A stretch of DNA of 64,000 nt, taken from positions 1-64,000 of the forward strand of contig NZ_JAIQXU010000013.1 in assembly GCF_020166395.1 (NCBI RefSeq), in the 5' to 3' direction. The position numbers and the translations under genes were made by a program. The DNA is from Deinococcus betulae (lineage in GTDB: Bacteria > Deinococcota > Deinococci > Deinococcales > Deinococcaceae). Positions 61,449 to 64,000 of this stretch are shown in pieces. A model generated the notes under the pieces. It made no database searches, was not told the origin of the DNA, and saw nothing but the letters and a program-made list of their open reading frames with translations. The number at the start of each line of letters is the position of its first letter. Position 1 is the first letter of the stretch.

Positions 61449-61967
61449 ATGCTGCTGGCCCTGCTTGCCGCCCTCGTCGCCCTGGCGCCCCAGGAAGACG
61501 TTTTTCTGGGGATGTCCTCACAGGAGGCGACCAACGTGAGGCAGATGCTCCAGTTCTTCGCCTCTGACGGCTGGACCCCACGGGTAGAGGCCAGGGCGCC
61601 TGTAGGTCAAGACACCCTGGTGATGTGGAGCTGGCCCCTCAAGGGCACCCACGGCCTGGGGGTACAGGTGTACGGCCCGGATGGCCGGTTCAAGGCCCGG
61701 CTGCAGGACTCTGTGCTGCCATCCGCACGGGTGGTGGTGTGCGGCGGCCGCTACGTGGTGGGTGGAGGCAACACCCTGCGCGTCTGGGACGCCCGGCAGA
61801 ACTACCGCCTGATCTCGCGCAAGACCTTTGCGGCGCTGGGGCAGTTCGCCCAGTTGCGCTGTGACGGCGCGGTGCTCAGGGCCAGTGAGGTGACGGCCAC
61901 TGGTCAGACCCACACCCTGCGGCTGACGGTGCCTGCCCTGACGGCGGTGCGGGCAAAAGACCGCTGA
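61449..61967 (+). CDS. hypothetical secreted protein
   Basis: A 172-residue protein with a short N-terminal hydrophobic segment (MLLALLAALVALA) that could be a signal peptide. The mature part is beta-rich (TLVMWSWPLKGTHGLGVQVY, GGRYVVGGGNTLRVWDARQ, TLRLTVPAL). The strand GNTLRVWDAR looks like a single WD40/propeller-type blade, but one blade does not make a propeller. Two Cys (VVCGGRY and LRCDGAV) may pair. No family recognised. Confidence 0.65.
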   Translation: MLLALLAALVALAPQEDVFLGMSSQEATNVRQMLQFFASDGWTPRVEARAPVGQDTLVMWSWPLKGTHGLGVQVYGPDGRFKARLQDSVLPSARVVVCGGRYVVGGGNTLRVWDARQNYRLISRKTFAALGQFAQLRCDGAVLRASEVTATGQTHTLRLTVPALTAVRAKDR

Positions 61968-62112
61968 TGAGCAAAATGCCGGGTGGAATCCGAGCGGACT
62001 TGAAAAGCGCCGCAGGAGAGCAAGCAGGAACAGATGCGGATGGCGCGATCTCGAAGCGCCGACGGTGCCTGTCTTTGTGGTGCTTCAATTCAGCGGCATC
62101 CGTACGGGTGCG

Positions 62113-62667
62113 CTAGGTCAGCCCTGCCCGGAACGCCACAATCTGCCGCGCTGCGTCCTCTGGGCTCATCGTGGTCATGTCGAGCACCAGGGCGTCTGGG
62201 GGTGGGGGCAGCGTGCCGGCCCGCGCCAGCAACTCGCGCAGGTGCACGGGGTCGCGCAGCTTCAGGCGTTCGGCGCGGGCCGGGTGGGTCATGCGCGCCT
62301 CCAGTTCGGGCAGAGCACAGGTGAGCCACACCGGCACAAAGGGCACGCCGCGCTGCGCAGCCAAGTCGCGCAGGCGCTGCACGTTCTGCCATTCCTGTTC
62401 CTCGGCGCTCAAGTAGTTCGTGAAGATGTGGGCCAGGGCCGTCGGCGCGTGCAGGGTCGCGGCCCGCACGGCTTTCCGGACCGCGTGGCACAACTCCCAG
62501 ACCTCGGCGGGCACTGGCTCTTTGCCACTCAGGCCTGCGGCCAGAAACACGGGGTCGTTGGTCAGGTGGTTGTCCAGCAGCGCCGCGCCAGTCAGGGTGG
62601 CCAGCGCCTTGCCCACGGTGCGTTTGCCGGCCCCAGGCGGCCCAACCAGATAAAAGAGGTGGCTCAT
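62113..62667 (-). CDS. P-loop NTPase, kinase-like
   Basis: A 184-residue soluble protein with Walker A VGPPGAGKRTVGKAL near the N-terminus (about residues 9-23), LLDNHL after it, and the helical lid VWLTCALPELEARM followed by ARAERLKLRDP, as in small-molecule kinases of the shikimate/gluconate/chloramphenicol phosphotransferase type. The substrate is unknown. I chose ATG 62667 (MSHLFYLVGPPGAGK) because the P-loop sits at the expected distance and CAGACT lies seven bases upstream; the open frame runs to 62703. Confidence 0.82.
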   Translation of the reverse strand: MSHLFYLVGPPGAGKRTVGKALATLTGAALLDNHLTNDPVFLAAGLSGKEPVPAEVWELCHAVRKAVRAATLHAPTALAHIFTNYLSAEEQEWQNVQRLRDLAAQRGVPFVPVWLTCALPELEARMTHPARAERLKLRDPVHLRELLARAGTLPPPPDALVLDMTTMSPEDAARQIVAFRAGLT

Positions 62668-62674
62668 GGTCAGC

Positions 62675-62680
62675 AGTCTG
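62675..62680 (-). promoter_or_regulatory. -10-like box CAGACT
   Basis: Minus-strand CAGACT, seven bases, then the ATG at 62667. C replaces the first T of the TA-N3-T pattern; the same CAGACT precedes the OsmC gene. Confidence 0.35.
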
Positions 62681-62805
62681 CCGCGCCGCCCAGCCTCTGG
62701 CATGGATGAAATGGCGCAGGAGTAAAAGCGTGCGCTGCTCCGGAAGATGGAACAGCGCTACACGTCATTACCCTCTACAAGATCAACACATCGGAAAAAG
62801 CCGAA

Positions 62806-62870
62806 GGGCGCAATCTCCACGCTCGTCAGCCCGCCGCCACTCTTTTTCCCTCTCTTGTGGACTTGAAGAG
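62806..62870. repeat. dispersed repeat, family 1, copy B
   Basis: Ungapped match to copy A (30602-30666), with CGTCAGCCCGC, a CTTTTTCCCTCTCTTGTGGA-type block and GAAGAG at the end. It occupies a gap just as copies A and C do. Confidence 0.55.
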
Positions 62871-62991
62871 GAGTCTCACAGAGCTGTCCAGGTTTGCAAA
62901 TGCTTCAAGCGGAGTTTGGAGCTTGTTGAGTGGGCAGGCGAGGGCGCTGCACAGGGCAGGCCCTCCAAACGTCAGCCCACCCCCATACCCC

Positions 62992-63429
62992 TTATTCCAG
63001 GATGGCTTCGTGGGTAATGTCTACGTTGCCCGCCATCACGCGGCTCATGGGGCACTTCTCGGCGGCGTCTTTCACGTGCGCTTCAAAGTCGGCCTGGTCG
63101 CTGCCAGTCACCTTGCCGCGCACCGTCAGGCGCATGGCGCTGACCTGAAAACCAGGGCCGTCCTTGACCATCTCGCAGGTGGCGTCGGTGCGCAGGTCCT
63201 CAACGGTGTGTCCGTGGTTGCTCAGCAGCGCCGAGAGCTGCATGGTGAAGCAGCCCGCGTGGGCCGCTGCCAGCAGTTCTTCGGGGTTGGTGCCCACGCC
63301 ATTTTCAAAGCGGGTGCCAAAGGAGTACTGGGCGTTCTGAATGGTCGTGCTCTCGGTGCTGATCTGCCCCTTGCCGCCTCTGAGGTCGCCTTGCCAGTGG
63401 GCGCTGGCCTTCCGTGCAATATCTGCCAT
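62992..63429 (-). CDS. OsmC-family peroxidase
   Basis: A 145-residue organic-hydroperoxide-reducing protein of the OsmC group. The two catalytic cysteines are in [15 protein letters not shown] (Cys 60) and [12 protein letters not shown] (Cys 126), and [13 protein letters not shown] is the family motif. It reduces lipid or organic peroxides with lipoyl-type thiol partners. A third Cys (TDATCEMV) is extra. I chose ATG 63429 ([12 protein letters not shown]) for its match to the OsmC N-terminus and CAGACT seven bases upstream. Only 60 bases separate it from the divergent hydrolase. Confidence 0.93.
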   Translation of the reverse strand: MADIARKASAHWQGDLRGGKGQISTESTTIQNAQYSFGTRFENGVGTNPEELLAAAHAGCFTMQLSALLSNHGHTVEDLRTDATCEMVKDGPGFQVSAMRLTVRGKVTGSDQADFEAHVKDAAEKCPMSRVMAGNVDITHEAILE

Positions 63430-63436
63430 AGCCCCA

Positions 63437-63442
63437 AGTCTG
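63437..63442 (-). promoter_or_regulatory. -10-like box CAGACT of osmC
   Basis: Minus-strand CAGACT, seven bases, then the ATG at 63429. It shares the short divergent region with the TAGACT box on the other strand. Confidence 0.4.
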
Positions 63443-63477
63443 CGGCGGGCGGTCTTGGGCTGCGGGCGGGCGGGGCT

Positions 63478-63483
63478 TAGACT
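63478..63483 (+). promoter_or_regulatory. -10 box TAGACT, leaderless promoter of the alpha/beta hydrolase
   Basis: TAGACT, six bases, then ATG at 63490. Confidence 0.5.
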
Positions 63484-63489
63484 CCCTTC

Positions 63490-64000
63490 ATGCAATCAGA
63501 ACACTGGGCAGTGCCGGGGGCGCCTGTCGAAGGCTACGTGTGGCGGGCGCTGGCCCCGCGTGCGAATGTGCTGCTCACCCACGGGTTTGGCGAGTATGCC
63601 GGGCGGTACGTGGAGCGCTACCACGCCCTCATTCCTAGTCTGGTGCAGGCGGGCTTGACCGTCTACGCCTACGACGAGCGTGGGCATGGCCGCTCAGGGG
63701 GGCGCCGGGCGGTGGTGGATGTGGCGCAGTTGGTGGAAGATCACCTGAAAGCCAGAGAAGCCATGCGCGCGCTGCCGCAGCCCCTGTACCTGCTGGGCCA
63801 CTCGATGGGCGGCCTGGTCGCGGCGGCCAGCGTGGCCCGTGACCCGCGCGGCGTGGCGGGCGTCATTCTGTCCAGTCCGGCGCTGCTGGTGGGCGAGGAT
63901 GAGCAGCCCTGGCTCAAGCGGCTGGCCCCCCTCCTGGCGCGCGTGGCGCCGGGGCTGGGCACCACCGTGCTGGCCACCGGTGGCCTGTCGCGTCTGGCCG
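63490..64000 (+). CDS. alpha/beta hydrolase, monoacylglycerol-lipase-like (cut by the window edge)
   Basis: The first 170 residues of an alpha/beta-fold hydrolase. [10 protein letters not shown] gives the oxyanion region, [13 protein letters not shown] is the conserved turn, and nucleophile Ser about 105 lies in [10 protein letters not shown]. The GHSMGG elbow and [10 protein letters not shown] fit the monoacylglycerol lipase/lysophospholipase group (Hydrolase_4). The Asp and His of the triad would lie beyond the right edge. The start is fixed by the TAGACT box, without a Shine-Dalgarno. Confidence 0.92.
   Translation, partial: MQSEHWAVPGAPVEGYVWRALAPRANVLLTHGFGEYAGRYVERYHALIPSLVQAGLTVYAYDERGHGRSGGRRAVVDVAQLVEDHLKAREAMRALPQPLYLLGHSMGGLVAAASVARDPRGVAGVILSSPALLVGEDEQPWLKRLAPLLARVAPGLGTTVLATGGLSRLA

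Larger units (their letters stand above)
62668..62991. other. intergenic gap with repeat copy B
   Basis: 324 bases between two minus-strand genes. It contains dispersed repeat copy B (62806-62870) and no gene that I can support. Confidence 0.5.

Overview
The window looks like chromosomal DNA of a Deinococcus species. It is GC-rich, carries a complete bphO-bphP-bphR phytochrome operon, uvrA, radA, clpC and etfAB, and encodes a TamB-like protein of about 3,300 residues. At least ten genes carry a TA-N3-T box ending 6-7 nt before an ATG or GTG with no Shine-Dalgarno, the leaderless architecture known from deinococci. No rRNA, tRNA, CRISPR array or insertion sequence was recognised.

The most interesting region is about 5.0-19.3 kb. 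From 6585 to 19294 a one-directional run encodes an ABC-2 exporter pair, a 64-residue Ser/Cys-rich precursor peptide, and six enzymes. These are a split LanB-type glutamylating dehydratase, a pyridine-synthase-like protein, an ocin-ThiF/RRE cyclodehydratase partner, a YcaO cyclodehydratase, a nitroreductase-like protein, and a fusion of a glutamate-elimination domain with a SagB-type azoline dehydrogenase. This is a thiopeptide gene set whose precursor and fusion enzyme resemble those of lactazole (LazA-F). A 14-bp perfect inverted repeat closes it. Just upstream, on the other strand, four tiny secreted proteins sit in a row: three Gly-rich peptides ending in Trp or Tyr, and one with four tandem decapeptides.

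The rest is mostly housekeeping and stress functions. 0-4.8 kb: a partial unknown gene, a methyltransferase, a small unknown protein, a membrane-anchored beta-lactamase-fold hydrolase and a secreted GH13 amylase. 19.4-27 kb: the phytochrome operon, an S41 protease, an SDR plus lipoprotein pair, and small membrane or secreted proteins. 27.5-34 kb: an RlmI-like methyltransferase, an orphan protein, a metallophosphoesterase, and a two-gene unit joining a CNB histidine kinase to a receiver/thioredoxin-reductase-like fusion. 34-42 kb: an M23 peptidase with a beta-propeller protein, uvrA with a membrane protein, a DsbA/DsbB-like pair and an SDR. 42-51 kb: etfBA, a beta-barrel protein, a CMD protein, clpC, a DUF2087 protein, radA and a PH-like membrane protein. 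51-64 kb: the giant tamB, acyP, an unknown secreted protein, a P-loop kinase-like protein, OsmC, and a truncated alpha/beta hydrolase at the edge.

Two dispersed non-coding repeat families occur in intergenic gaps (30602, 48341 and 62806; and 5959, with fragments near 4881 and 11576).
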